From: Pedobacter soli | Lineage (GTDB): Bacteria > Bacteroidota > Bacteroidia > Sphingobacteriales > Sphingobacteriaceae | DNA: 64,000 nt | Assembly: GCF_900101435.1 (NCBI RefSeq) | Contig: NZ_FMZH01000004.1 | Span: 312,615-376,614 of the forward strand | Reading direction: 5' to 3' | In this document: piece after piece, positions 46,426 through 54,759 of the stretch | How positions within the stretch are numbered: the first letter of the stretch is position 1 | Layout of the letters: each line of letters begins with the position of its first letter | Made by a program: the position numbers and the translations under genes | The notes under the pieces: generated by a model | The model's database searches: none | The model's input: only the letters and a program-made list of their open reading frames with translations | What the model was told of the DNA's origin: nothing

Positions 46426-46546
46426 ATTTGATCTGTTTATTTTTTTAATTTAATTACTGCTTTTCCTCAAGCTTCATCTTTACTAAGGTACATAATTAAA
46501 GATTGGAATAAATTAAAGCAGATAAAAATCATCAAAAACAGCTATT

Positions 46547-46577
46547 TTATCAAATATCTAAATATTTTATTTGATAA
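46547..46577 (+). promoter_or_regulatory. Inverted repeat upstream of TonB receptor
   Basis: TTATCAAATA (46547-46556) pairs with TATTTGATAA (46568-46577) across 11 bp. The centre is TCTAAATATTT, related to the TCTAAA/TTTAGA half-sites just downstream. It is a possible distal operator. Confidence 0.45.
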
Positions 46578-46590
46578 GTATAAATATAAA

Positions 46591-46622
46591 TTTAGATTTG
46601 TCTAAAATTATATTTAGACAAA
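46591..46622 (+). promoter_or_regulatory. DtxR/MntR-like operator upstream of TonB receptor
   Basis: Half-sites TTTAGA (46591-46596), TCTAAA (46601-46606) and TTTAGA (46613-46618) are spaced 4 and 6 bp apart. Viewed more widely, TTTGTCTAAA (46597-46606) and TTTAGACAAA (46613-46622) form a perfect 10-bp inverted repeat. The pattern resembles metal-responsive MntR/SirR-type boxes (TTTAG-x-CTAAA). It ends 9 bp before the ATG, a good position for repression. Confidence 0.55.
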
Positions 46623-46631
46623 CAATATTTG

Positions 46632-49088
46632 ATGAAAACGATTATACTCTTTACTTCTTTCCTTTTTATTTGCCTCGCTTCCAATGGTCAGCAAACCGTA
46701 TTGCAAGGCCTGGTTACTTCTCAAAATACCCCAACCGAAAATATTACTGTCAAAATTTTAAATTTAAATAAGTCAACCAAATCAAATCAATCTGGTGCTT
46801 ACCACTTTACTAATGTGCCTTCGGGTAGTTACGATGTTTTGTTCTCTGGTGTGGGCCATCAGAACAAAAAGATTAAAATCACGTTGAACAACGATACCAC
46901 TTTTCTGAATGTAGATCTGATTTCGATGGAAGCTAATTTAAAGGATGTGGTGATTACCGGGGTAAACCGGGCAACCGAGCTGCGCAAAAGTCCGGTACCT
47001 ATTGCCGTACTCTCAAAAAAATCGATGGATCAGAACGTGAACACCAATCTGATCGAAGCCATTGTAAAAGGAGTGCCTGGAGTTACTGCGGTTACTACCG
47101 GCCCAAATGTTTCCAAGCCATTTATCCGTGGTTTAGGCTATAACCGGGTTTTAACGCTTTATGATGGTTTGCGGCAGGAGGGGCAACAATGGGGCGATGA
47201 ACATGGTATTGAGGTTGATGAGTATGGAATTGCAAGAGCTGAAGTGGTAAAAGGGCCTGCCAGCTTAACTTACGGATCGGATGCATTGGCAGGCGTAATT
47301 AATATGATTCCTTACAGCCCGAATTTTGAAAATGGAAAGTTAAAAGGCGATTTTACAACCAACTACCAGACCAATAATGGCATGATAGGTGCCTCGCTGG
47401 GCTTGGCTTACATCAAAAACGATTGGAAATTTACCATCAGGGGGACCGGGAAAACGGCTCACAATTACGAAAATAAGATAGATGGTTTAGTTTATGGTAC
47501 GGCTTTCAGGGAATATAATTTTTCCGCCACAGCAAGGGTAGATAAACACTGGGGTTATTCGAAAACCGCTGTAACCTATTACGATAATTTAATGGAAATA
47601 CCCGACGGAAGCAGGGATTCGCTTTCGCGTAAATTTACACGTCAGGTGCTCGATGATGGTGACGATATCAAAAGCAGACCGATTGTACCAGACAACGAAC
47701 TCAATACTTATCGGATAAACCCTTTGCATCAGCACATTCAGCATTACCGCTTTTACAATACCAGTCAGTTTAAATTTGGTAACAGCGATTTGAATGTATT
47801 GCTTGGTGGCCAGCAAAGCGTGCGCCGCGAATACAACCACCCAACTGTACCTCAGCAAGCGGGTCTTTATGTGGTGCTCAACACTTTTAATTACGACCTG
47901 AAGTACAACCTTCCTGATTTTTCGGGGATTGAAAGTACTATTGGGGTAAATGGTATGTATCAGGCCAACAGGAGCAAGGCGGCAACCGATTTTCCTATCC
48001 CGGATTACGATCTCTTTGATATTGGTGCTTTTTATTTTGCAAAGAAAACATTTGGCAAGGTAGATATTTCGGGCGGGATCAGACTCGATAGAAGGAACAT
48101 TAAGTGGGACGATTTTTACGTGGGTACCGATGCACAAACCGGTTTCGGACAACAGGTGAATGCATCTACTCCCGGCGGAAACCTGCAATTCCCATCATTT
48201 AGCAAAAATTATTATGGGGTATCAGGAAGTTTAGGCTTAACCTATAACATTTCTGAGAAATTATTAATCAAAGCCAATATTGCCCGCGGCTACCGTGCAC
48301 CAAATATTACCGAAATTGGTTCGAATGGATTGGATCCGGGAGCGCATATTGTGTACTTGGGTAACCGGACTTTTAAGCCCGAATTTAACCTGCAGGAAGA
48401 TATTGGCCTGATTGCTTATTTAAAGGATGCCGATATCAGTCTGGAGTTGTTTAACAACAATATTCAGAATTATATTTATCAATCGCGCTTAACCGATGCA
48501 AATGGTAATCCCGTTGTTATTGTGCCGGGTAATTTAACTTATCAATACCAGCAATCAAAAGCGAGGTTGTATGGTGCTGAGGTTACGGTTAATTTGCATC
48601 CCGCTGCCATTAAATGGCTCAGCTTTAACAATAGCATGGCTTATGTGGTGGGTTTAAACCAAAACAAAGAACTTTTGGCCAAACATGGTGATGAGGCTAA
48701 GTATTTGCCGTTTATCCCGCCTTTGCAAATCCGATCGGAGCTTAAAGCAACAGCACAAAAGGCTATTGGCTTTTTAAGTAAACCATATGTTAAAATTGAT
48801 GCTGCCATTTTTGCCGATCAGCATAAGTTTTATGGTTTAGACGATACCGAAACTTTTACCAAAGGTTATACATTAGTTAATGGTGGCGTTGGATCAACAA
48901 TTGTAAGCAGAAAAAACAAAAGCCTGTTCGATGTTTTTATTCAGGTCGATAATTTGTTCAACACTGCTTACCAGTCTAATTTAAACCGCTTAAAGTATTT
49001 CGAATATTACGCTGCTTCGCCAAACGGCCGATCGGGTATATACAATATGGGCAGGAACATGAGCTTTAAAATTATTATACCGATCTAG
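46632..49088 (+). CDS. TonB-dependent outer-membrane receptor
   Basis: This 818-aa precursor has a signal peptide (about 1-20, ending SNGQQ), a CarboxypepD-reg-like domain (about 22-100), a TonB-box-like stretch LKDVVITGV, a plug (about 112-225: PFIRGLGYNRVLTLYDGLRQ, EYGIARAEVVKGPASLTYG and GVINMI), and a full barrel ending GRNMSFKIIIPI. Receptors of this kind import siderophores, metal complexes or cobalamin. The MntR/DtxR-like palindromes just upstream point to iron, manganese or zinc, but the protein alone does not decide. ATG 46632 is chosen over TTG 46629. Confidence 0.92.
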   Translation: MKTIILFTSFLFICLASNGQQTVLQGLVTSQNTPTENITVKILNLNKSTKSNQSGAYHFTNVPSGSYDVLFSGVGHQNKKIKITLNNDTTFLNVDLISMEANLKDVVITGVNRATELRKSPVPIAVLSKKSMDQNVNTNLIEAIVKGVPGVTAVTTGPNVSKPFIRGLGYNRVLTLYDGLRQEGQQWGDEHGIEVDEYGIARAEVVKGPASLTYGSDALAGVINMIPYSPNFENGKLKGDFTTNYQTNNGMIGASLGLAYIKNDWKFTIRGTGKTAHNYENKIDGLVYGTAFREYNFSATARVDKHWGYSKTAVTYYDNLMEIPDGSRDSLSRKFTRQVLDDGDDIKSRPIVPDNELNTYRINPLHQHIQHYRFYNTSQFKFGNSDLNVLLGGQQSVRREYNHPTVPQQAGLYVVLNTFNYDLKYNLPDFSGIESTIGVNGMYQANRSKAATDFPIPDYDLFDIGAFYFAKKTFGKVDISGGIRLDRRNIKWDDFYVGTDAQTGFGQQVNASTPGGNLQFPSFSKNYYGVSGSLGLTYNISEKLLIKANIARGYRAPNITEIGSNGLDPGAHIVYLGNRTFKPEFNLQEDIGLIAYLKDADISLELFNNNIQNYIYQSRLTDANGNPVVIVPGNLTYQYQQSKARLYGAEVTVNLHPAAIKWLSFNNSMAYVVGLNQNKELLAKHGDEAKYLPFIPPLQIRSELKATAQKAIGFLSKPYVKIDAAIFADQHKFYGLDDTETFTKGYTLVNGGVGSTIVSRKNKSLFDVFIQVDNLFNTAYQSNLNRLKYFEYYAASPNGRSGIYNMGRNMSFKIIIPI

Positions 49089-49217
49089 GATGGAAGAGGT
49101 AAGATGGGATAGGGGAAAGGGATAATGTGAACTGAAAATTGCCAACTGATGTCTTCTTTATCCATTTTCTTTTTTTTAATGCTTGTTTAAACCTTTTTTC
49201 TGGTAACCGTTCCATCT

Positions 49218-49281
<64 letters not shown>

Positions 49282-49304
49282 GTTTTAGCTATTTTTACAT
49301 CATC

Positions 49305-49745
49305 ATGGAAGAATCTTTAAGTGAACAAAGACTAAATTTTTTAAGGCAATCGATAGGTAAAGTCATTACCACATCGCCTTCTAATTTTATGAACTGGCTG
49401 GCACCGGTTTTAATCAAGGCCGAACATGGCATTTTAGTTTGCCAATATACCGTACGTAAAGAAATGACCAATCCTTATCAGATTTTACACGGTGGCGTAA
49501 CTGCAGGCATCATCGACGATTTAATTGGTGCCACAGTTTTTACCATGGGGTTGAATGACAGATTTACCACGGTAAACAATTATATTGATTATTTCGCTAC
49601 TGCAAGCGAAGGAGATGAAATTGTAGCCGAAACCGCTATTGTAAAGCGAGGACGAACGATATTAAATTTGCAATGTGAGGTATTTTTACCTTCAAAAAAG
49701 CGTTTAATAGCTAAAGGCTATTCGAATATGTTAAACATAGGTTAA
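49305..49745 (+). CDS. PaaI family hot-dog thioesterase
   Basis: This 146-aa hot-dog fold protein likely hydrolyses an acyl- or aryl-CoA. The PaaI motif is HGGVTAGIIDDLIGATVF (about 62-79) with the catalytic acidic residue in DD, followed by TTVNNYIDYF and the final strands. ATG 49305 (MEESLSEQRL) is preferred: it starts at the family N-terminus and excludes an upstream frame that is only translated heptad repeat. No metabolic operon is nearby. Confidence 0.9.
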   Translation: MEESLSEQRLNFLRQSIGKVITTSPSNFMNWLAPVLIKAEHGILVCQYTVRKEMTNPYQILHGGVTAGIIDDLIGATVFTMGLNDRFTTVNNYIDYFATASEGDEIVAETAIVKRGRTILNLQCEVFLPSKKRLIAKGYSNMLNIG

Positions 49746-49845
49746 GCCTGTTTTAACGGTTGTAAAGAAATTTATTAATTCCTTAAAATTAACAAAACAT
49801 TCTCGTTAACAAAGTGTTATAAATTAACCAAAAATATAATGAGCC

Positions 49846-50088
49846 ATGTTAGAAAATTATTCAACCCTGCAATTTATTGTTAGAGGCAAAATTTTTAAAG
49901 GATTTTGCATGCGTATCCAAGATGATTTTCATGAAACTTATGCCGTGATTTTAGATGGCTATCATTCTTTTTGTATCTGGTTAGATAACAAGAGCGAAAA
50001 GTGGTGTGCATCTAAAAATGTAGCCATAGATCCTGATGCCATTGATGAGATTATCAGCAGAATTTCTTTGCCTGCCGCTGTTTCTTAA
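49846..50088 (+). CDS. Uncharacterised 80-aa protein
   Basis: This 80-aa soluble-looking protein (MLENYSTLQFIVRGKIFKGF, then VILDGYHSFCIWLDNKSEKWC) is probably beta-rich with a helical C-terminus. It has two cysteines and no signal peptide. I do not recognise the family. A clear leader, a normal frame and a terminator right after support a real gene. Confidence 0.65.
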   Translation: MLENYSTLQFIVRGKIFKGFCMRIQDDFHETYAVILDGYHSFCIWLDNKSEKWCASKNVAIDPDAIDEIISRISLPAAVS

Positions 50089-50109
50089 GCTTTCATAATA
50101 ATACCTATA

Positions 50110-50148
50110 AAAAAATCCTTGTACGGTATAACCGGACAAGGATTTTTT
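50110..50148. terminator. Bidirectional terminator
   Basis: AAAAAATCCTTGT (50110-50122) pairs with ACAAGGATTTTTT (50136-50148), with an inner CGG/CCG pair in the loop. A- and T-runs on both sides let it end both the plus-strand 80-aa gene and the minus-strand spmAB-like gene. Confidence 0.85.
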
Positions 50149-50158
50149 ATGCATTTAT

Positions 50159-51439
50159 TTATTTCAGCGTTGGCCAAAACAGGTAGGCCATGGTAATGGC
50201 TGTAATTACTCCAATTAAATCGGCCAATAACATCGACCCAATAGCATAACGGGTATTTCTGATGCTAACCGAACCAAAATAAACGGCTACTACATAAAAA
50301 GTGGTGTCGGATGCTCCCTGAAATACACCCGATAACCTGCTGGCGAAAGAATCAGGTCCGTTGGTAATCATGGTGCTTACCATCATACCTCTTGCAGCGC
50401 CACCGCTCAAGGGTCTGATCAAAGCTGTTGGCAGTGCATCAACAAATCGGGTATCTGCACCGAAAAACAGGAAAACATGTTTAATGCCATTCATCACTAC
50501 ATCAAAGGTGCCGCTGGTTCTAAGCATACAAACGGCTACCAGTATACCTACCAGATAAGGGATAATTTTAATAGCGGTTTCAAAGCCTCCTTTGGCACCG
50601 GCTACAAAAGCATCAAATATGTCGATCTTTTTATAAAGTGCACCCAATACAATAAGCAGGAAAATTAATAAGATCAATCCACCACTTAACAGGCCCGAAA
50701 AAGAAGTAACTCCTGCTGCATTTAAACTACTTACATACCATACTATAGCCGCAATAACAATCGAAATACCCAATACCCAGGTTAATATTGCGGGCTGTAA
50801 GAGGTTGATTTTTTGTTTAAAGGAAACAATCAGCATGGCTGCCATGGTCCCCACAAAGGTTACAATCATACAGGGGATAAATATATCGGTAGGATCGGAG
50901 GCATTTTGTGTAGACCGGATTGCAATTACACTTACCGGAATTAAACATAAACCAGCAGCATGCAAACACAAAAACATAATTTGTGGGTTACTGGCTACAT
51001 TTTTATTAGGGTTTAACTCTTGCAGGCTTTCCATTGCTTTTATCCCGAATGGCGTAGCGGCATTATCCAGTCCCAGTAAATTGGCAGAGAAATTCATAAT
51101 CATGTGCCCCATTGCAGGGTGTCCCTTAGGTACTTCAGGAAAAAGTTTGGAAAAGAACGGGCTAATGATTTTAGATAATAAACGGATTCCGCCGGCTTTT
51201 TCGGCAATACTCATAAAGCCCATAAATAAAGCCAGCGTTCCAACTAATTCAATACAGAGTTTAACGGCAATAGAACAGGTTTCGATAATACCATCCAGTT
51301 TTAAAGGATTTAAAGGATCTGATGATTTGCCAATCACCATCCAGTTAAAAATGTCGCTTTGCCCAAAGAAAATACATTTAACACTTGCTACTACAATAGC
51401 TACAATAATAAATGCCGACCAAATCCTGCTTAATGCCAT
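50159..51439 (-). CDS. Fused SpmA-SpmB nucleoside-recognition membrane protein
   Basis: This 426-aa inner-membrane protein joins two Gate/nucleoside-recognition domains: an SpmA-like half (about 1-205, with HPAMGHMIMNFSANLLGLDNAATP as a core, here split at LLGLDNAATPFG) and an SpmB-like half (about 235-426, with TALIRPLSGGAARGMM and QGASDTTFYVVAVYFG). In Bacillus these are separate spore-maturation proteins; in this non-sporulating phylum the fused form has an unknown transport-like role. About ten hydrophobic segments are visible. The gene stands alone. Confidence 0.88.
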   Translation of the reverse strand: MALSRIWSAFIIVAIVVASVKCIFFGQSDIFNWMVIGKSSDPLNPLKLDGIIETCSIAVKLCIELVGTLALFMGFMSIAEKAGGIRLLSKIISPFFSKLFPEVPKGHPAMGHMIMNFSANLLGLDNAATPFGIKAMESLQELNPNKNVASNPQIMFLCLHAAGLCLIPVSVIAIRSTQNASDPTDIFIPCMIVTFVGTMAAMLIVSFKQKINLLQPAILTWVLGISIVIAAIVWYVSSLNAAGVTSFSGLLSGGLILLIFLLIVLGALYKKIDIFDAFVAGAKGGFETAIKIIPYLVGILVAVCMLRTSGTFDVVMNGIKHVFLFFGADTRFVDALPTALIRPLSGGAARGMMVSTMITNGPDSFASRLSGVFQGASDTTFYVVAVYFGSVSIRNTRYAIGSMLLADLIGVITAITMAYLFWPTLK

Positions 51440-51525
51440 TACGTATGTTTAGTTTTTGTTGCGTGAAAATAGCTTTTTTAACTCATAGTGCAAAAGCTGG
51501 AGAAAAATGGTTTATGCTTTAATGG

Positions 51526-51590
51526 TCGATAGTCAATAGCCGATAGTTGATAGCATTTCTGACTATGAACCAATAACCATGGACTATTAA
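51526..51590. repeat. Head-to-head heptad arrays
   Basis: Four units TCGATAG, TCAATAG, CCGATAG, TTGATAG (51526-51553) face four units CTATGAA, CCAATAA, CCATGGA, CTATTAA (51563-51590) across 9 bp. The second set read on the other strand is TTAATAG, TCCATGG, TTATTGG, TTCATAG, the same heptad. The two arrays can pair imperfectly. Confidence 0.8.
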
Positions 51591-51598
51591 CCAAAAAA

Positions 51599-51635
51599 GC
51601 CCATAACTAATAGTGCTCTACTATTAACTATGGGC
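51599..51635 (-). terminator. S9 peptidase gene terminator
   Basis: GCCCATA-AC-TAATAGT (51599-51614) pairs with ACTATTA-AC-TATGGGC (51620-51635), with only the AC positions unpaired and loop GCTCT. On the minus strand it is followed by TTTTTT. The arms also have heptad character, so the terminator may have evolved from the adjoining repeats. Confidence 0.75.
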
Positions 51636-51673
51636 ATTTAACTTCGGGCCTCGGACCGCCGTCTGCTGACTAA

Positions 51674-54526
51674 CTAAGGCTTATCATCAGTTAATTCAAA
51701 ACCCCAGGTTTTTCCTTTTTCAGTTGCCGGAATTCCGGTAGTCATCCAAACCGGTGCTTTGGCACCTTTTAAATAATAATCGAAAAACTGTTGTTCACGG
51801 ATCTGAATATCTTTGCGGTTTTGGCGTTGAACCAGGTTGTGTGCTTCACCATTGTAGTTTAACATCCAAACCGGTTTACCTAAACGGCGCAGGCCGGTAA
51901 ACATTTCAATTCCCTGGTACCAGGGCACAGCTCCGTCAGCATCGTTAGCCATAATTACTACAGGTGTATTCACTTTAGGGAACATGAATAAAGGCGAGTT
52001 TTCGATATAAAGTTCAGGTTTTTCCCACAGGGTTGCACCAATGCGGCTTTGTGTTTTTTCGTATTGGAACTGACGGTTCATACCGGTTTCCCAGCGGATG
52101 CCACCATAAGCAGAAGTCATGTTGGCTACTGGTGCACCTGCCCATGCTGCTGCATACATGTTATTTTGGGTAATTAAATAAGCAACCTGATAACCACCCC
52201 AACTTTGTCCCTGGATACCGATTTTACTGCCATCTACCCAGCTGTTTTTCTTTAAGCTTTCTACACCCGAATTGATATATTCGACAGCTGATTGACCCGG
52301 GTGACCGGTTTCGTAACTAATATCCGGTGCAAAAACAAGGTAACCGTTGCTTACAAAATAAGAGATATTTAAACGTGAAGGTGTAGGTGCTGGTTGCTGA
52401 TAGCTATACAAACCATCGGTAAGTTTCTCATAGAAATAAGCAATCATCGGGTATTTTTTGTTTGGATCGAAATTTTCGGGCTTGTATAAAATACCTTCTG
52501 CTTTATAACCTTTTGGTGTGGTCCATTTTACCAGCTCGGCCGTTCCCCAGTTGAAGTTTTGTTGTTGTGGGTTAGTATTGCTTAATTTGGTTTCTGCTTT
52601 AAAATCGCTCGTTACATAAACATTTGGCGATTCTACATAACTGGCTTTATCGTAAATGTAAACATCTGCGTCTTTGGCTTTAGCCAGGTCAGAATATTTA
52701 AATTTGGCCATTACCACTAGCTCAGGCGCTTTGGCCGAACCTACATTAGTACGGTAGAAACCATTTTCTTTGGTAACATTATTAAATGCCGATAACCAAA
52801 CCAATTCATTTGCTTTAACAAATTTATCCGAATTTTTCTCAGCTCTGTCTTGCTGTACTCTTTCGTAGTGAAAAGTGAGGTTGTTTGCTCTGCCAAAACC
52901 AGCAGTAATGTTTTTTGCAGCCGATTTACCATCTGGTGAAAACGACCAGATATCGTATTTATCGTAAATTAAAACAGCTTTATCATCTTCAGTCCAGGTA
53001 GCTAAACCATAGGCCGAAGGAAGATCAGGTACATCGTTTTCTTCGTTAACAAATTTTACATTTAAGCCGGTAGTTAGCGTAGTTATCTTTCCGGTGGCTA
53101 CTGCATAAGTATTCCAGCTGCCTGCTTTTCTGTCAAAGTATAAAACGTAATTTCCAGCCGGCGAAGCCATGGCATAGCCATTTAAACCTTCTATAATTTT
53201 TTTACGCTGACCATTTTTAGTATTTACCAGGTAATAATCTTTGCTGGTAGAACCACTCCATTGCGATTCAATTCTGCGGCCATAATCAGTTGAGGCTAAA
53301 ACCTGTTCTGCATCGCCATCAGCCATTATACTCGCATCAGGTAAGGTTAAATCGGTTAAAGGAATCACTTTCGGATCGCTGCTATATACATCAATTACAG
53401 ATAAATAGCTTTTTTTGCTGTCTCTATCTGCATTTTTAAGCTGCATAGGCTGCAGGTAATCATCTTTATAGTTCCAAACATCCACTTTGGCTACTTCAAA
53501 ATCTACAATGGTGGTATCTTTTGGTTTTTTGATAGGAGAGATACCGAAAAACAATTTCTTACCATCTTTACTAAAAGTGATTTTACCATCGCCGTTAACA
53601 GTCCATTTTGCAGGTAAGCCCGGCATATCAAAGTCGACCAGGATCTGGGCTGTATCTAGCGTTACAGAGTTGTAGTAAACGTTATAATTTTTTATTTCTT
53701 TCTTTTCAGGATCTTGCTCCCCGACAAAAGCAACATGCTCGTTTTCCTCATCAAAGGTGAAGTTTTTGAAACTTCCTTTACCTTTAATTAAAGTTTTGAG
53801 CGTGCCTTTTTCGGTGTTTAGTAGAAATACACCTTGCGGGGCAGTTTTATCTTTTTTAGATCCGCTGCAGGTAAACACCAATTGCTTACCGTCTTTGCTG
53901 AAATAATAATCGGTAACGAATTTATAGGTTTTATCAGTTCCCGTTACCAGATTTTTGATCACTAAATCGGTTCCTTCATCAGTTTTACCTTTTCCTGCAG
54001 GTTCATCATCAGCAAAATCGGTTTCACCATCTTTTTTCTCGACAGGTTTCACCGTTTTTTTAGCGGTATCAGGTTTTTCGCTCAAATAAGCTAAAACACC
54101 AGCACCTTCTTCAGGAAATTTGAACGATTTTACCCGGGCCACTTTTGTAATGGCGTTGGTAGTTAGGTTAGCTATACCCAACGAATCTTTTGGCTGCTCA
54201 TCTGCTTTTGTTTTTTTAATTTTTGCCTGACGCAAATCTTTATTAAACGGACGGATATTAAAGGCCGCAAATTTAGAATCGTTGCTAAACTGGGCATTAA
54301 GACCTCGGGCAATATTTAATTTGGTATGGGTTTTAAGGTTATTAAGGTAAAGTTGTGCATCGCCTTCCTGTTGCAAAATACTGTATATGGCCCATTGACC
54401 ATTGTTTGATAACTGCTTTGAACCTACCGATTCCCATGTATCATAAACACTGTGGTTTAACGGCTTCTTTTGGGCGTAGGTTAAGCTGACAACGAAAGAC
54501 AGAATAATTGTTAGTCTCTTATGCAT
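51674..54526 (-). CDS. S9 family serine peptidase (prolyl oligopeptidase type), exported
   Basis: This 950-aa precursor has a signal peptide (about 1-18, ending LTYAQ). The N-terminal part (about 20-640) is a long beta-propeller-like region with many WD-like strands and a charged insert near 150-180. The C-terminal alpha/beta-hydrolase domain (about 660-930) has catalytic Ser in GQSWGGYQVA, Asp in NDADGAVPW and His in GEAHNL. It should cleave peptides in the periplasm or at the surface. It is longer than typical prolyl oligopeptidases because of the extended propeller, as common for Bacteroidota members. Confidence 0.92.
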   Translation of the reverse strand: MHKRLTIILSFVVSLTYAQKKPLNHSVYDTWESVGSKQLSNNGQWAIYSILQQEGDAQLYLNNLKTHTKLNIARGLNAQFSNDSKFAAFNIRPFNKDLRQAKIKKTKADEQPKDSLGIANLTTNAITKVARVKSFKFPEEGAGVLAYLSEKPDTAKKTVKPVEKKDGETDFADDEPAGKGKTDEGTDLVIKNLVTGTDKTYKFVTDYYFSKDGKQLVFTCSGSKKDKTAPQGVFLLNTEKGTLKTLIKGKGSFKNFTFDEENEHVAFVGEQDPEKKEIKNYNVYYNSVTLDTAQILVDFDMPGLPAKWTVNGDGKITFSKDGKKLFFGISPIKKPKDTTIVDFEVAKVDVWNYKDDYLQPMQLKNADRDSKKSYLSVIDVYSSDPKVIPLTDLTLPDASIMADGDAEQVLASTDYGRRIESQWSGSTSKDYYLVNTKNGQRKKIIEGLNGYAMASPAGNYVLYFDRKAGSWNTYAVATGKITTLTTGLNVKFVNEENDVPDLPSAYGLATWTEDDKAVLIYDKYDIWSFSPDGKSAAKNITAGFGRANNLTFHYERVQQDRAEKNSDKFVKANELVWLSAFNNVTKENGFYRTNVGSAKAPELVVMAKFKYSDLAKAKDADVYIYDKASYVESPNVYVTSDFKAETKLSNTNPQQQNFNWGTAELVKWTTPKGYKAEGILYKPENFDPNKKYPMIAYFYEKLTDGLYSYQQPAPTPSRLNISYFVSNGYLVFAPDISYETGHPGQSAVEYINSGVESLKKNSWVDGSKIGIQGQSWGGYQVAYLITQNNMYAAAWAGAPVANMTSAYGGIRWETGMNRQFQYEKTQSRIGATLWEKPELYIENSPLFMFPKVNTPVVIMANDADGAVPWYQGIEMFTGLRRLGKPVWMLNYNGEAHNLVQRQNRKDIQIREQQFFDYYLKGAKAPVWMTTGIPATEKGKTWGFELTDDKP

Positions 54527-54711
54527 TTTAATAAGTTAATTAATTTGTTGGTTGAGATTTAATCTTCTAAAATTGGAAATTTTTAGCTCATTAAGAAACT
54601 TGTATGCCAAATATTACAATTATAGGCGAAAAGGGGAGTCAGGGGACCAAAGCGGAAGTCAGAGGGTTGGGTTTACACGCCCCACGCTCTTCGCTATACG
54701 CCTAAACGAAA

Positions 54712-54742
54712 AACCCCCGATTACGTTAAGCAATCGGGGGTT
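54712..54742 (-). terminator. yidC terminator
   Basis: AACCCCCGATT (54712-54722) pairs with AATCGGGGGTT (54732-54742) around a 9-nt loop. On the minus strand the stem is followed by TTTTTCGTTT. It lies 18 bp past the yidC stop and is the strongest classical terminator in the window. Confidence 0.9.
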
Positions 54743-54759
54743 CGTATATCAAAACTAAA

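Noticed and set aside
47589..48188. 199-aa antisense open frame in the TonB receptor gene
   Set aside because: It is a shadow of the receptor's codon pattern with no recognisable domain and no promoter.
50805..51452. 215-aa antisense open frame opposite the SpmA-SpmB gene
   Set aside because: Antisense shadow of a membrane protein; no domain, no leader.
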